The notes beneath the pieces are model-generated. The model made no database searches. It was not told the origin of the DNA and saw only the letters and a list, made by a program, of their open reading frames with translations. Positions 10,976-19,842 of a DNA stretch of 64,000 nucleotides are shown in pieces (within the stretch, counting starts at the first letter, position 1; every line of letters starts with the position of its first letter). Made by a program: the position numbers and the translations under genes. This stretch comes from Caulobacter segnis ATCC 21756 (GTDB taxonomy: Bacteria > Pseudomonadota > Alphaproteobacteria > Caulobacterales > Caulobacteraceae): the NCBI RefSeq assembly GCF_000092285.1, contig NC_014100.1, positions 930,001 through 994,000 of the forward strand, given 5' to 3'.

Positions 10976-11109
10976 AGCGCCCCCTCCGTCACGCGGCTTC
11001 GCCGCGCGCCACCTCCCCCGTTTCACGGGCGAGGAGGACGCGACCATCCTCCCTCGCGACGCGGGGGAGGTGGATCGGCGCCGATAGGCGGCGAGACGGA
11101 GGGGGCGCT
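10976..11109. repeat. Palindromic element family A, copy A3
   Basis: Perfect 15-bp terminal inverted repeat AGCGCCCCCTCCGTC / GACGGAGGGGGCGCT, with inner CCACCTCCCCC / GGGGGAGGTGG arms. It starts 7 bp after the argJ stop and fills the gap to the YbjN-like gene. Confidence 0.9.
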
Positions 11110-11144
11110 TGTGCTAAAAGCCCCAACCAACCCGGAGCCTCCCC

Positions 11145-11627
11145 ATGACCGACCTCACCCCCGACCAGGAAGCCGCCCAGCTGGCCAAGCTGACCGAGGT
11201 CTGCCGCGCGGCCGGCTATGTGGTCGAGGCCATCGATCGCGGGCTGGAGGTCTCGGGCGAGGACGACGAGGACGGCGCGTTCTACCTGCTGCCCGACCAT
11301 GGCTGGGTGCAGGCGCGCTGCCTGGTGCTCGATCCCGAGGACCTCGATCAGGCCCGTGATCTGACGGCGCTGTTCGAAACGATCGCCCGCGTCCAGTTCC
11401 GTTTGATCGGCTGTCGTTTCGCCTATGACGCCGGATCCGGCCTGTGGCTGGTCGAGGATCTTTATCCCGGCTTCGACCTGGCCGGCGTTCCCGCCGTGCT
11501 GGAGCAGCTGACCTATGTCTGGGACGCGCTGGAGCCGCTGTTCGCCTCGGCCCTGCTGGGCGAAATCCCCGGCGAAGACGCCCTGGACGCCGCGTTCGAT
11601 CTGGAAGCGGCCAGCCTCCCGAACTAA
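11145..11627 (+). CDS. YbjN-like domain protein
   Basis: A 160-residue acidic cytoplasmic protein with the look of the YbjN/type III secretion chaperone-like fold: an N-terminal helix (QLAKLTEVCRAAGYVVEAIDRG), strands with LEVSGEDDEDGAFYLLPD, then a helix-strand-helix half ending in AFDLEAAS. YbjN members have poorly defined roles in stress and motility. A Shine-Dalgarno GGAG precedes the ATG. It stands alone between element A3 and the EcfG-type promoter of the next gene. Family assignment is by pattern only. Confidence 0.6.
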   Translation: MTDLTPDQEAAQLAKLTEVCRAAGYVVEAIDRGLEVSGEDDEDGAFYLLPDHGWVQARCLVLDPEDLDQARDLTALFETIARVQFRLIGCRFAYDAGSGLWLVEDLYPGFDLAGVPAVLEQLTYVWDALEPLFASALLGEIPGEDALDAAFDLEAASLPN

Positions 11628-11653
11628 GCTTGGCCGGAAACCCCGCCGAAAGC

Positions 11654-11678
11654 GGAACCGCTCGCCTCGCGCGCCGTT
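11654..11678 (+). promoter_or_regulatory. EcfG/sigma-T-type general stress promoter
   Basis: GGAAC (11654-11658), a 16-bp spacer, then CGTT (11675-11678) matches the alphaproteobacterial EcfG consensus GGAAC-N16/17-CGTT exactly. It lies 35 bp upstream of the ATG at 11713 and points at it. Confidence 0.65.
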
Positions 11679-11712
11679 CCTGATCAGTGTTTAGCTGGGT
11701 GGAGGGCGTGAG

Positions 11713-12279
11713 ATGTCAATGAAACGATCAGTTCTGTTCGGGGCGATGGCCCTGGCCCTGGCGACGACTCCAGTGATGGCGGCCCAGGCGACCAAATCCC
11801 AGACCGCCAAGGAACAGTCCAAGTCCGACGCGTCCAAGACGCCGCAGGAGGCCGAGCCTGGCCGTTGGGACGACGCGCGCAAGAAGGCGATCGACATCGG
11901 CGCCCAACCGGCGCGCGATGTCGGCATGTCCAAGCGCGAGATCCCTCCGATCCTGCAGAAGGCCTATGACCACCCCTACAGCCTGGCCGGCCTGAAGAGC
12001 TGCAAGGCCCTGGCGGCCGAGGTCACCAACCTGAACGGCGTGTTGGGTCCGGACTACGTCGTCGGTAACGCCTACAAGGAAAACCGCGCCGGCAAGCTGG
12101 CCGAGGCGGGCGGCAAGACGATCATCAACAGCATCATCCCGTTCCGCGGCCTGGTGCGCGAAGTGACCGGCGCCGCGCCCGCCGACCGCCAGATGAACGC
12201 GGCGGTCGACGCAGGGTTGGCCCGCCGCGGTTTCCTGCGCGGCGTCCACCTGAAGCAGGGCTGCAAGACCAAGTTCTAG
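11713..12279 (+). CDS. Secreted protein of unknown function, probable stress-regulon member
   Basis: A 188-residue protein with a clean signal peptide (MKRSVLFGAMALALATTPVMA, cleavage after about residue 23), a Lys/Ser/Gln-rich linker, then a domain with two cysteines (LKSCKALAAEV and LKQGCKTKF) that could pair in the periplasm. The FRGLVREVTGAAPADRQMNAAVDAGLARRGFLRG segment looks helical. I do not recognise a characterised family. GGAGGG lies 6 nt before the ATG. The preceding EcfG-type promoter suggests induction in the general stress response. Confidence 0.8.
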   Translation: MSMKRSVLFGAMALALATTPVMAAQATKSQTAKEQSKSDASKTPQEAEPGRWDDARKKAIDIGAQPARDVGMSKREIPPILQKAYDHPYSLAGLKSCKALAAEVTNLNGVLGPDYVVGNAYKENRAGKLAEAGGKTIINSIIPFRGLVREVTGAAPADRQMNAAVDAGLARRGFLRGVHLKQGCKTKF

Positions 12280-12293
12280 CGTTAAATGCCCTC

Positions 12294-12390
12294 GTCATCC
12301 CGGGCGGCGAAGCCGACCCGGGACCCAGGGGCGAGCGGCAGCGCGGCGGCCCCTGGGTCCCGGCTCTCCGCTACGTTGCGGCCGGGATGA
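12294..12390. repeat. Palindromic element family D, copy D2
   Basis: TCATCCCGGG...CCGGGACCCAGGGG and CCCCTGGGTCCCGG...GCCGGGATGA arms. It lies 14 bp after the stop of the secreted-protein gene and 26 bp from the convergent GH115 stop, serving both 3' ends. Confidence 0.85.
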
Positions 12391-12416
12391 AGCGCGATGT
12401 AAGTGGCGCGATCGCT

Positions 12417-15005
12417 TCACCGCAGATCCACCGACACCGTCTCCAGCACCGCGTTGTCGTCGAGGCGCCAGACCTTGACCACGTGACGGCCGGCCGAGAC
12501 GTCGGGGAAGCGGGCCTCGACCGTGTGGACGTGGTTTTTCACCGCCTCGATCCAGGCCGCCTGCTCCGGACGGCTGGCCGCGCCGGGGGTGGGGATCAGG
12601 TCAGACTTCACCACCTGCATGGGGCCATCGTCGATCGAGATCCCGATCTTGATGCCGTCGCCGCCGGTCGCGTCCAGCGTGGGCGCGAGGGCCAGGCGCA
12701 CCGTGGCCGGACCCGAGCGCGGAACCTGCACGCCGTACTCCAGCCGCACGCCGTCGGCGGCGGTGGTCGAGGCCCGGCCCTGCGGCAGGGCCAGGACCGC
12801 CTCGCCATGGCCCAAGCGCGGGACCACCGTCCAGGACAGGCCCTTGCCGCCGACCGCGCGGTCGAACTTGGCGGCCTCGACCGTGACGAGGTTCGGATCG
12901 GTCGCGCCAGAGCGGGCGAAGACGACCTTGGCCTTCAGCTTCTCCGGCGGAGTGTCGGCCGAGACGCGGGCGACGCTGGGCATGGTCTGCTGGGTCGGGT
13001 CGTTCCAGATCACATAGCTCATGTGGACCTGGTTCATCATGCCGTCCCACTTGCCGCCGTTCAGGGCGTGGTATTGGGCGGTCAGGTCGGTGTCGCGCTT
13101 GAAGGCGGCTTCGACCTTGTCGGCGAAGACGTTGGCGCGGGCGTCGTTGCGCGCCGAGAGGCGCCGGTTCCAGGCCGTGGCGTAGTACATCTCGTGGAGG
13201 TTGGCGAAGGCCGTCACCGGGTATTCGACCAGTTGGTAATAGGCGTCCTGCTGGTCGGGCCGCAGCTTGGTCTTGATCGCCGCGACCTTGGCGTCCAGCG
13301 CCCGCCAGCGCTCGACGATGTCGCCGAACTCTCCGCCGTCCAGCGGTCCGGCGCCGTTGTCGGGACCCAGCGGGAAGGTATCCTGGTCGATCAGTTCGGG
13401 CTTCCGCCGCGAGGCCAGGGTCTCGTATTCCGAGAGCGCCTCGCCGATCTCGCCGCCCAGCGCCGGGCCAAAGGTCTCGCCCGCCCAGTCGCGCGGGAAG
13501 GCGGCCAGGGCCTTGGGCGTCATGGCTTCCGGGTTCCAGGCCATGCGCAGGAAGAAGCTGAGCGGATACTCCATCGGCTTGATGTCGCCGACATTGACGA
13601 TCCACAGGTTCCGCGCCTCGCGCTGGTAGGCCAGGTCCATCTGCTGCCAAACCTTGGCGACCTGGTTGGTGTTGATCCACTTGTAGTTCCGCGGACCGCC
13701 GACATAGTCGAAGTGGTAGTAGACGCCATAGCCGCCGGCGCGCGGCAGCTTGTCCTTGCCGGCCACCGGCAGGCGGCGGATCTGGCCCCAGTTGTCGTCG
13801 GCGAACAGCAGGGTGACGTCGTCCGGGACCCGCATGCCGTGGTCGTAATAGTCCTGGACCTCCTTGTAGAGCGCCCAGATTTGCGGGGTCTGATCGGCGG
13901 GCTTGCCGGTGACGTCGGCGATGATCTGGCGCTGGTCGGCGACGATCTTTTCCAGCAGCTGGGTCGCCGCGCCCTCGGCCATCGGCTCGTCGCCGTCGCC
14001 GCGCATGCCCACGGTCACGACGCTCTCGTAGGGCGTCCCATCGCCCTTCGACATCATCCGCTCGATGCCGCCGCGCCAGAAGGTCCGCAGGTTCTCGGCG
14101 TTGGTCGTGTAGTCCCAGCGCCCACCGGTCACGCCCTTGTCCTTGTTGCGATGCCATTCGTCCTGGGCGCGGGTCATCGGCTCGTGGTGCGAGCTGCCCA
14201 TCACCACGCCCATCTCGTCGGCGATCACCTTGCTCTGGGGATCGTCGTCGTTGAACGCCTTGGGCGCCCACATGGCCGGCCACAGGTAGTTACCCTTCAG
14301 GCGCAGCATCAGCTCGAAGACGTGGGCGTAGGCCTTGGAATTGACCCCGCCGAACTTGGCCTTGGTCCAGCCGCTGAAGGCCGGGTTCTCGTCGTTGATG
14401 AAGAAGCCGCGATACTTGACGCGCGGGTGGTCGGCGCGGGCCCCGGCGGTCAGGAAGAGGTCGCTCTTGCGGGTGACCGGGACGTCGGCCCACCAGACCC
14501 ACGGCGAGACGCCGATGCGCTCGGAGAGGTCATAGGCGCCGAACACCGCCCCGCGCCGGTCCGAGCCGACGATCACCAGGGCGCGCGGGATATTGGGGGC
14601 GGGGCGCTCGACCACCACCTGGCGGAAGCCCTCCCACTGGCCCTGAAGGTCCTCGACTTTCAGCTTGCCGGCTTTCACCAGGCCGTCGATCACCGGGCTC
14701 TGGCCCAGAACGCCGAGGATCACCACGGGGCCGTTGGCCTTGGAGAGGTCATCGAGCTTCACGGCCTCGCCGCCGCCGACGCGGGCGAGGTCGCCGCGCA
14801 GGCTGTCGGCGGCGTGGCGCACGGCGGGGTTGGCGTTGGCGTCGATATAGACGGCGGCCGGGCGGCCCTTCTGGATCAGGGCCAGGCTCGAGGCCTTGCC
14901 GGTGGCGCAGACGCTGACCGGCGTGTCGCAGGCGAAGGCCGCCGAGGCTGAAAAGGCGAGGACCAAGCCGCACGCCGCTCCCAACTTGAACCCGAAGTCC
15001 CTCAC
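12417..15005 (-). CDS. Glycoside hydrolase family 115 alpha-glucuronidase
   Basis: An 862-residue exported enzyme of the GH115 family, which removes (4-O-methyl-)glucuronic acid side chains from xylan. Order: signal peptide (to about AFA-CDTPVS), N-terminal domain with GAVFGAYDLSERIGVSPWVWW, a TIM barrel with KYRGFFINDEN, GNYLWPAMW, GSSHHEPM and LFADDNWGQIRRLP, then helical and C-terminal beta domains. I prefer the GTG at 15005: GGGGAG lies 7 nt before it and it opens the signal peptide. The ATG at 15038 would abut the operator. Acts in the periplasm or outside, probably with a TonB transporter located elsewhere. Monocistronic. Confidence 0.93.
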   Translation of the reverse strand: MRDFGFKLGAACGLVLAFSASAAFACDTPVSVCATGKASSLALIQKGRPAAVYIDANANPAVRHAADSLRGDLARVGGGEAVKLDDLSKANGPVVILGVLGQSPVIDGLVKAGKLKVEDLQGQWEGFRQVVVERPAPNIPRALVIVGSDRRGAVFGAYDLSERIGVSPWVWWADVPVTRKSDLFLTAGARADHPRVKYRGFFINDENPAFSGWTKAKFGGVNSKAYAHVFELMLRLKGNYLWPAMWAPKAFNDDDPQSKVIADEMGVVMGSSHHEPMTRAQDEWHRNKDKGVTGGRWDYTTNAENLRTFWRGGIERMMSKGDGTPYESVVTVGMRGDGDEPMAEGAATQLLEKIVADQRQIIADVTGKPADQTPQIWALYKEVQDYYDHGMRVPDDVTLLFADDNWGQIRRLPVAGKDKLPRAGGYGVYYHFDYVGGPRNYKWINTNQVAKVWQQMDLAYQREARNLWIVNVGDIKPMEYPLSFFLRMAWNPEAMTPKALAAFPRDWAGETFGPALGGEIGEALSEYETLASRRKPELIDQDTFPLGPDNGAGPLDGGEFGDIVERWRALDAKVAAIKTKLRPDQQDAYYQLVEYPVTAFANLHEMYYATAWNRRLSARNDARANVFADKVEAAFKRDTDLTAQYHALNGGKWDGMMNQVHMSYVIWNDPTQQTMPSVARVSADTPPEKLKAKVVFARSGATDPNLVTVEAAKFDRAVGGKGLSWTVVPRLGHGEAVLALPQGRASTTAADGVRLEYGVQVPRSGPATVRLALAPTLDATGGDGIKIGISIDDGPMQVVKSDLIPTPGAASRPEQAAWIEAVKNHVHTVEARFPDVSAGRHVVKVWRLDDNAVLETVSVDLR

Positions 15006-15038
15006 GCTTTCTCCCCGTTCGGCTGTTACCGTTATCAT

Positions 15039-15066
15039 CTGACCAATAAGCCCTTTGGTCAGACCA
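15039..15066. promoter_or_regulatory. FadR/UxuR-type (GntR-FCD) operator upstream of GH115
   Basis: TGGTCAGACCA (15056-15066) is a perfect odd palindrome of the kind bound by FCD-class GntR regulators. A second half-site makes the larger pair CTGACCAA-N8-TTGGTCAG (15039-15046, 15055-15062). It begins 34 bp upstream of the GTG start of the alpha-glucuronidase, as expected for a uronate-responsive repressor. It could also act on the divergent ABC genes. Confidence 0.6.
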
Positions 15067-15148
15067 CATCAACCCTTAACGCGCCGGCCTTGTCGTCGCC
15101 GCGCAATCGCGCTCAACTCGCGCCTCGCAAGAGTTTCTGGGGGCGGGT

Positions 15149-15901
15149 TTGACCGAAGCGTTGATTGTAAAGGGCTTGAGCAAGACGTTCGCCAAGCCCG
15201 CGGTGTCGGACCTCGACCTGACGGTCCATGCGGGCGAGCTCTACGCGCTGCTGGGCCCCAATGGCGCCGGCAAGACCACCACCTTGCGGATGGTGGCGGG
15301 CCTGACCCAGCCGGACAAGGGCGAGGTCTCGATCTTCGGCGTCGACGCGCGCAAGGACCCCGCCGCCGCCAAGGCCCTGCTGGCCTGGGCGCCGGACGAG
15401 GCGATGATCTACGACAAGCTGACGCCTCTGGAATATCTGGAGTTCGTCGCCGGCCTCTGGAACATCGATCCGACAACCGCCAAGGCGCGGGCCGAGGCGT
15501 TGTTGGCCACGCTTGGGCTGACGGCCGAGGCGCGGCGGCGCTGCGAGGGCTTCTCGCGCGGCATGAAGCAGAAGGTCGCCCTGGCCGGGGCGCTGATCCA
15601 CGAGCCGAAGCTGCTGATCCTGGACGAGCCGCTGACGGGTCTGGACGCCGCCGCGGCGCGCCTCGTCAAGGACATGCTGCAGGCCCGCGTCGACGCGGGC
15701 GGCACGGTGATCCTGACCACCCACATCCTGGAGGTCGCCGAGCGCATGGCCGATCGCATCGGCATCATCGCCGGCGGCCGTCTGCTGGCCGAAGGCACGC
15801 TGGACGAACTGCGCGGCAAGGCCGGCGAGGCCGTCGGCGGCGCATCCGGCGGCGGCACCCTCGAAGACATCTTCCTGCAGCTGACCGCCGAGGACGCGTA
15901 A
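15149..15901 (+). CDS. ABC exporter, ATP-binding subunit
   Basis: A 250-residue ATPase of the multidrug/ABC-2 export type. Walker A is GPNGAGKTTT, the signature loop reads FSRGMKQKVALAGAL (SRGMKQ), Walker B is LLILDEPLTGLD and the switch His is in LTTHILEV. The start is a TTG at 15149 preceded by GGGGGCGGG; no better start gives the conserved N-terminus. The stop overlaps the ATG of the permease by one base (TAATG), so the two are translationally coupled and form one transporter. Substrate unknown. Confidence 0.92.
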   Translation: MTEALIVKGLSKTFAKPAVSDLDLTVHAGELYALLGPNGAGKTTTLRMVAGLTQPDKGEVSIFGVDARKDPAAAKALLAWAPDEAMIYDKLTPLEYLEFVAGLWNIDPTTAKARAEALLATLGLTAEARRRCEGFSRGMKQKVALAGALIHEPKLLILDEPLTGLDAAAARLVKDMLQARVDAGGTVILTTHILEVAERMADRIGIIAGGRLLAEGTLDELRGKAGEAVGGASGGGTLEDIFLQLTAEDA

Positions 15902-17451
15902 TGGCGCTGTTCAAGCCGGCCAGCACGCCCTGGCTGCTGGTCCACGAGCTGCGCCTGACCTGGCGCGGCGCCATGTCGGGACGCAAGCACGGCGCCGTCG
16001 GAAGCATCATCGCCTTCTCGGTGCTGGGGGTGATGATCCTGATCGGCGGCGTGTTCCTGGCCCTGGGCATGAGGGGACACGAGGTTCCGATCCAGCCGCT
16101 GTCGATCACGATCGCGGCGCTCGCCCTGGCGGTGATCCTGACCCTGATGCTGGCCAGCACCCTGGCCGGGGCGGCCGACGCCCTCTATGTGCGCGGGGAT
16201 CTCGACCTTCTGTTCTCCTCGCCCTTGTCGCCGCGCAAGGTGCTGTTCGTCCGGGCGCTGGGCCTGGCGGTGTCGGCCTTGCTCTGGTTCCTGGTCCCGG
16301 CCGTGCTGCTGCTGACCCCGGCGATCGTGATGGGGCATCCGGCCTGGGCGTCCTTGTTCGTGGTGCTGATCGCCGCCGCGCTCGCGGCGGCCGGCGTCGG
16401 CCTGCTGCTGGCCATGGTCCTGTTCGCCCTGATCGGCCCGCGCCGCACGCGCACCGTGGCCCAGGTCATGGCGGCGCTGATCGGCGCGGCCTTCTTCCTG
16501 GGCAGCCAGTACCGCAACCTGATGGGGGAGAAGGCCAGCGAGAGCCTGTTCGCCCGCATCGCCCTCGACGCCAAGGAAGGCCGCCTGCGGCCGCCGCCCC
16601 TGGCCGACCTGCCGCTGCGAGCGGCGTTGGGCGAGCCTCTGCCGCTGCTGGCCCTGGTCGCGGTCGGGACGCTGATCTTCCTGCTGGCCGCCTGGACGCT
16701 GGGCCGCCGCTTCGCCGACGCCGCCGCCGCCACCCAAGGCGCCGAGACCCGCAAGGCCGCCGTCGGACCTGGTCGCGCCTTCGCCGCCGGCGCCTTCCGC
16801 GCGACGCTGCGCAAGGAGCTCCGGCTGATGGGACGCGACGCGGCCCTGCTGTCGCAGGTGCTGCTGCGGGTGCTCTACATGCTGCCGCTGGCCCTGGTGC
16901 TGGCCCGCAACGCCGCCCACCAGCCCGCCTGGATGCTGGCCGGCGGCGCGGCGGGCGTCGCCTTCCTGGCCGGCCAGGTCGCCGGCAGCCTGATCTGGAT
17001 CACCGTCTCGGCCGAGGACACGCCCGACCTGCTGGCCCTGGCGCCGACACCGGTCTCGGTGCTGAACCGCGCCAAGCTGACGGCCGCGCTGATTCCGGTG
17101 GGCCTGCTGCTGGTCGTCCCGGTCGTGGTGATGGCGTGGTTCCAGCCTCTGGCGGGCTTCTGGACGGGGCTCGGCGCGGGCCTCACGGCCTGGGCGGCCG
17201 GCATGATCGGCATCTGGCGTCAGAAGCCGGGCAAGCGCGCCGACTTCCGCCGCCGGCGCGCAAGCTCGTTCCTGGCGGCGCTCGGCGAGCTGGCCGTGAC
17301 CATGCTGCTGGGCGCGGCGACCGCCCTGGCCGTCGCCGGCTGGCTGGTCTGGGCCGTCCTGCCCCTGATCGTGGCCGGCGCCCTGATGATGGCTCTGCGG
17401 CGCACGGAAGAGCAGATCTCCGCGGCCCTGCGCGCGGCGGCCATGGCCTAG
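15901..17451 (+). CDS. ABC exporter, membrane subunit
   Basis: A 516-residue integral membrane protein with roughly twelve hydrophobic segments in two halves (residues about 40-230 and 290-510) joined by a hydrophilic region (about 200-270). The motif DLDLLFSSPLSPRKVL after the second segment is typical of ABC-2-like permeases whose cytoplasmic loop contacts the ATPase. Coupled to the upstream ATPase gene by a TAATG overlap. Transports an unidentified compound across the inner membrane. Converges on the HWE kinase gene with only 12 bp between stops. Confidence 0.88.
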   Translation: MALFKPASTPWLLVHELRLTWRGAMSGRKHGAVGSIIAFSVLGVMILIGGVFLALGMRGHEVPIQPLSITIAALALAVILTLMLASTLAGAADALYVRGDLDLLFSSPLSPRKVLFVRALGLAVSALLWFLVPAVLLLTPAIVMGHPAWASLFVVLIAAALAAAGVGLLLAMVLFALIGPRRTRTVAQVMAALIGAAFFLGSQYRNLMGEKASESLFARIALDAKEGRLRPPPLADLPLRAALGEPLPLLALVAVGTLIFLLAAWTLGRRFADAAAATQGAETRKAAVGPGRAFAAGAFRATLRKELRLMGRDAALLSQVLLRVLYMLPLALVLARNAAHQPAWMLAGGAAGVAFLAGQVAGSLIWITVSAEDTPDLLALAPTPVSVLNRAKLTAALIPVGLLLVVPVVVMAWFQPLAGFWTGLGAGLTAWAAGMIGIWRQKPGKRADFRRRRASSFLAALGELAVTMLLGAATALAVAGWLVWAVLPLIVAGALMMALRRTEEQISAALRAAAMA

Positions 17452-17463
17452 GCGGCCGGCCGC

Positions 17464-19728
17464 TCAAGCCTCCAGCAGCGCTTGGATCTGGCAGACGACG
17501 CCGGTCGGGTGGAACTCGATCGTCGCCGAGCCGGACAGCTCCGCCGCCAGGCCGCGCTCGATCAGGCGCGAGCCGAAGCCCCGCTGGGCCGGCGGGGTCA
17601 CGGGCGGACCGTCGCGCTCGCTCCAGGTCAGGTGCAGACGTTCGGCGCCTTGGCCGGCCGACACGTCCCAGGCGATGCGGACACGCCCGGCGGGCGCGTT
17701 GAGCGCCCCGTACTTGATCGCGTTGGTCGCCAGCTCGTGCAGGGCCATCGACAGCGACAGAGCGGTCTTCGGCGAAAGGCGCACGGCCGGACCGCTCAGC
17801 TCGAAACGATCCGCGCCGCCGTGCAGCGCCGCCAGGCGCTCGGCCACCTTGTGCAGGTCCGCGCCTTCCCAGTTCTCGCGGGTCAGCAGGTCGTGGGCCT
17901 CGGCCAGGGCGACCAGGCGATCGGCGAACGCCTCCTTGGCCTGGGGCAGGGAGTGGGCGTCGGTGAAGCTCTGGGCGGCGATGGCCTGGATGGTGGCCAG
18001 GCTGTTCTTCACCCGGTGGTTCATCTCGTTGACCAGCAGGCGCAGGTGCAGCTCGGCGCGCTTGCGGTCGGTGACGTCGACGGCCGCGCCGACGAACCGG
18101 ACCGGGTTCCCATTGGGGCCGAAGAACACCTTGCCCTTGGCGTTCAGCCAGCGCTCGACGTGGTCGTCTCGGCCGATCACCCGGTACTCGCTGGCGTAGT
18201 CGGCGCGGATCGCGGGATCCATGGCGCGCGCGACGGCGTCGCGGACCCGGTCCGCGTCGGCCGGATGCACGTAGTCCAGGGCCGCGCTGATATCGGGCGG
18301 CTCGCTCAGGTCCACGATGCCGAACATGGCGTAGACGCGGTCCGACCAGACCAGGTCGCCGGTCTCGATATTGTAGTCCCAGGTGCCGACGTCGGCGGCG
18401 TCGATGGCCAGGCGCAGGGTTTCCTCTTGGCGCAGCAGCCGGTCGATCGCCTCCCGCCGCTCGGTCACGTCCGAGACCACGCCGACGAAGCGTACGCAGA
18501 CCCCCCGCTCGAAGAAGGCGCGGCCGAAGACCTCGACCCAGCGTGTGACGCCGTTCTGGCGGACGATCCGGTACTCCAGGTTCATCAGGCCCGAACCGTC
18601 CGGATCGACGGCCGCCGCCACCGCCGCGCGCACGGCGGGCAGGTCGTCGGGATGCACCGCCTTCTCGAAGATCGACGTGGAGGGCGGGGCGTCGGGCGGG
18701 ATGCCGAAGATCGTGCGCGCGCGCGCGTCCCAGTAGCGCAGGCCCTGCGATGGATTGTGGTCCCAGCGACCCATGCCGGCGGCTTGGGCCGCGAGGTCGA
18801 TGTCGACGCGGGCGGCCTCCAGCGCGGCCTCGACCGCCTTGCGCTCGGTGATGTCGATGATGACGCCGGTGTTGCGGGCCGGCTTGCCGTCAGCGCCGAG
18901 ATACGAGCGGCCGCGCGTATAAATCCAGCGGATCGAGCCGTCGGGCTGGACCAGCCGGTATTCCTCGGAAAAGCCGCCCCCGGTCTGCAGCGAGGTCTGG
19001 GCGGCGACCGCTATCCGCTCGACGTCGTCGGGATGAACCGCTGGCGTGAAGGCTTCGACGGGCAGGCCCGCGGCGGCGAGTTCGGGCACGACGCCGTGCA
19101 GCTCGGCGTAGCGGGCGTCGGCGTAGACCTTGTTGGCCCGAACGTCCCATTCCCACGCTCCGACCACGCCGGCGGCCTCGCGGGCGAGCTCGTAGCGCTC
19201 CTCGGCGCCGCGCAGCTTCTGCGTGGCCTTGACGGTTTCGGTGATCTCGACGGCGCTGATCAGCACGCCGCCGACGCCGTGGGGGGCGGAGGCGTCGGGA
19301 ACGGGGCTGTAGCTGATGGTGAACCAGGCGGTCTCCTGGCGGTCGGTCCGCATCAGCTTGAACGACAGCTTTTCGAACACGAACCCGCGGCTGGCGCCGC
19401 TCAGGAGGTCGGCGTAGAGCGCCCGCGTGGAGGCCTGGAAGTCCGCGGACGTGTTCTTGAACAGCACGCCCAGATATTCGGGATGTCGCTCGCCCAGGGC
19501 CGGCGCATAGGCGTCGTTGTAGAGCAGGACCAGTTCTGGGCCCCAGCGCAGCGCCATGGGCAGCTGCGTGGCCAGCACCATGTCGACGGCGAACTTGAGG
19601 CTGGGGGACCAGGTCTCGATGGCGCCCAGGGGCGTGGACGACCAGTCGAACGCGCGCACGCGTTCGGCCATCTCGCCACGGGCGAGCATCGTCAACCCAG
19701 GCGCGGCGACGGACCCGCTCCCGCCCAT
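17464..19728 (-). CDS. Multi-PAS HWE-family sensor histidine kinase
   Basis: A 754-residue soluble sensor kinase without membrane segments. It opens with the PAS-like module common in HWE proteins (WSSTPLGAIETWSPSLK), followed by three PAS/PAC units, each ending in a DITERK, DVTERR or DVTDRK motif (around residues 295, 415 and 555). The kinase core has the phosphoacceptor NEMNHRVKNSLATIQAIA, the N-box HELATNAIKYGAL and a LTWSERDG segment whose His, Trp and Glu define HWE kinases. HWE kinases often act on single-domain regulators or the PhyR general stress switch; no response regulator gene is next to it. Signals are probably cytoplasmic (redox, light or small molecules), which the sequence does not settle. 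Confidence 0.92.
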   Translation of the reverse strand: MGGSGSVAAPGLTMLARGEMAERVRAFDWSSTPLGAIETWSPSLKFAVDMVLATQLPMALRWGPELVLLYNDAYAPALGERHPEYLGVLFKNTSADFQASTRALYADLLSGASRGFVFEKLSFKLMRTDRQETAWFTISYSPVPDASAPHGVGGVLISAVEITETVKATQKLRGAEERYELAREAAGVVGAWEWDVRANKVYADARYAELHGVVPELAAAGLPVEAFTPAVHPDDVERIAVAAQTSLQTGGGFSEEYRLVQPDGSIRWIYTRGRSYLGADGKPARNTGVIIDITERKAVEAALEAARVDIDLAAQAAGMGRWDHNPSQGLRYWDARARTIFGIPPDAPPSTSIFEKAVHPDDLPAVRAAVAAAVDPDGSGLMNLEYRIVRQNGVTRWVEVFGRAFFERGVCVRFVGVVSDVTERREAIDRLLRQEETLRLAIDAADVGTWDYNIETGDLVWSDRVYAMFGIVDLSEPPDISAALDYVHPADADRVRDAVARAMDPAIRADYASEYRVIGRDDHVERWLNAKGKVFFGPNGNPVRFVGAAVDVTDRKRAELHLRLLVNEMNHRVKNSLATIQAIAAQSFTDAHSLPQAKEAFADRLVALAEAHDLLTRENWEGADLHKVAERLAALHGGADRFELSGPAVRLSPKTALSLSMALHELATNAIKYGALNAPAGRVRIAWDVSAGQGAERLHLTWSERDGPPVTPPAQRGFGSRLIERGLAAELSGSATIEFHPTGVVCQIQALLEA

Positions 19729-19800
19729 TCAGTAGCCCCCCGATCCGGCTCGTCAGCCGGCCTTAAAGCGAGGGGCAAACCCTATAGCGGTTGCTGTTGC

Positions 19801-19831
19801 CCGGGCCTGCAACAAAAGGTCGCAGGCCCGG
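19801..19831. terminator. Hairpin after the DEAD-box helicase gene
   Basis: A perfect 10-bp GC-rich inverted repeat (CCGGGCCTGC at 19801-19810, GCAGGCCCGG at 19822-19831) with an 11-nt loop lies 12 bp past the helicase stop. There is no T-run on either strand, so it may protect or pause the 3' end rather than act as a classical terminator. Confidence 0.5.
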
Positions 19832-19842
19832 CTATGGAGGGT

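Noticed and set aside
12387..14951. Plus-strand open frame opposite GH115
   Set aside because: No domain and repetitive Val/Asp/Gly/Arg composition, while the minus strand has complete GH115 motifs.
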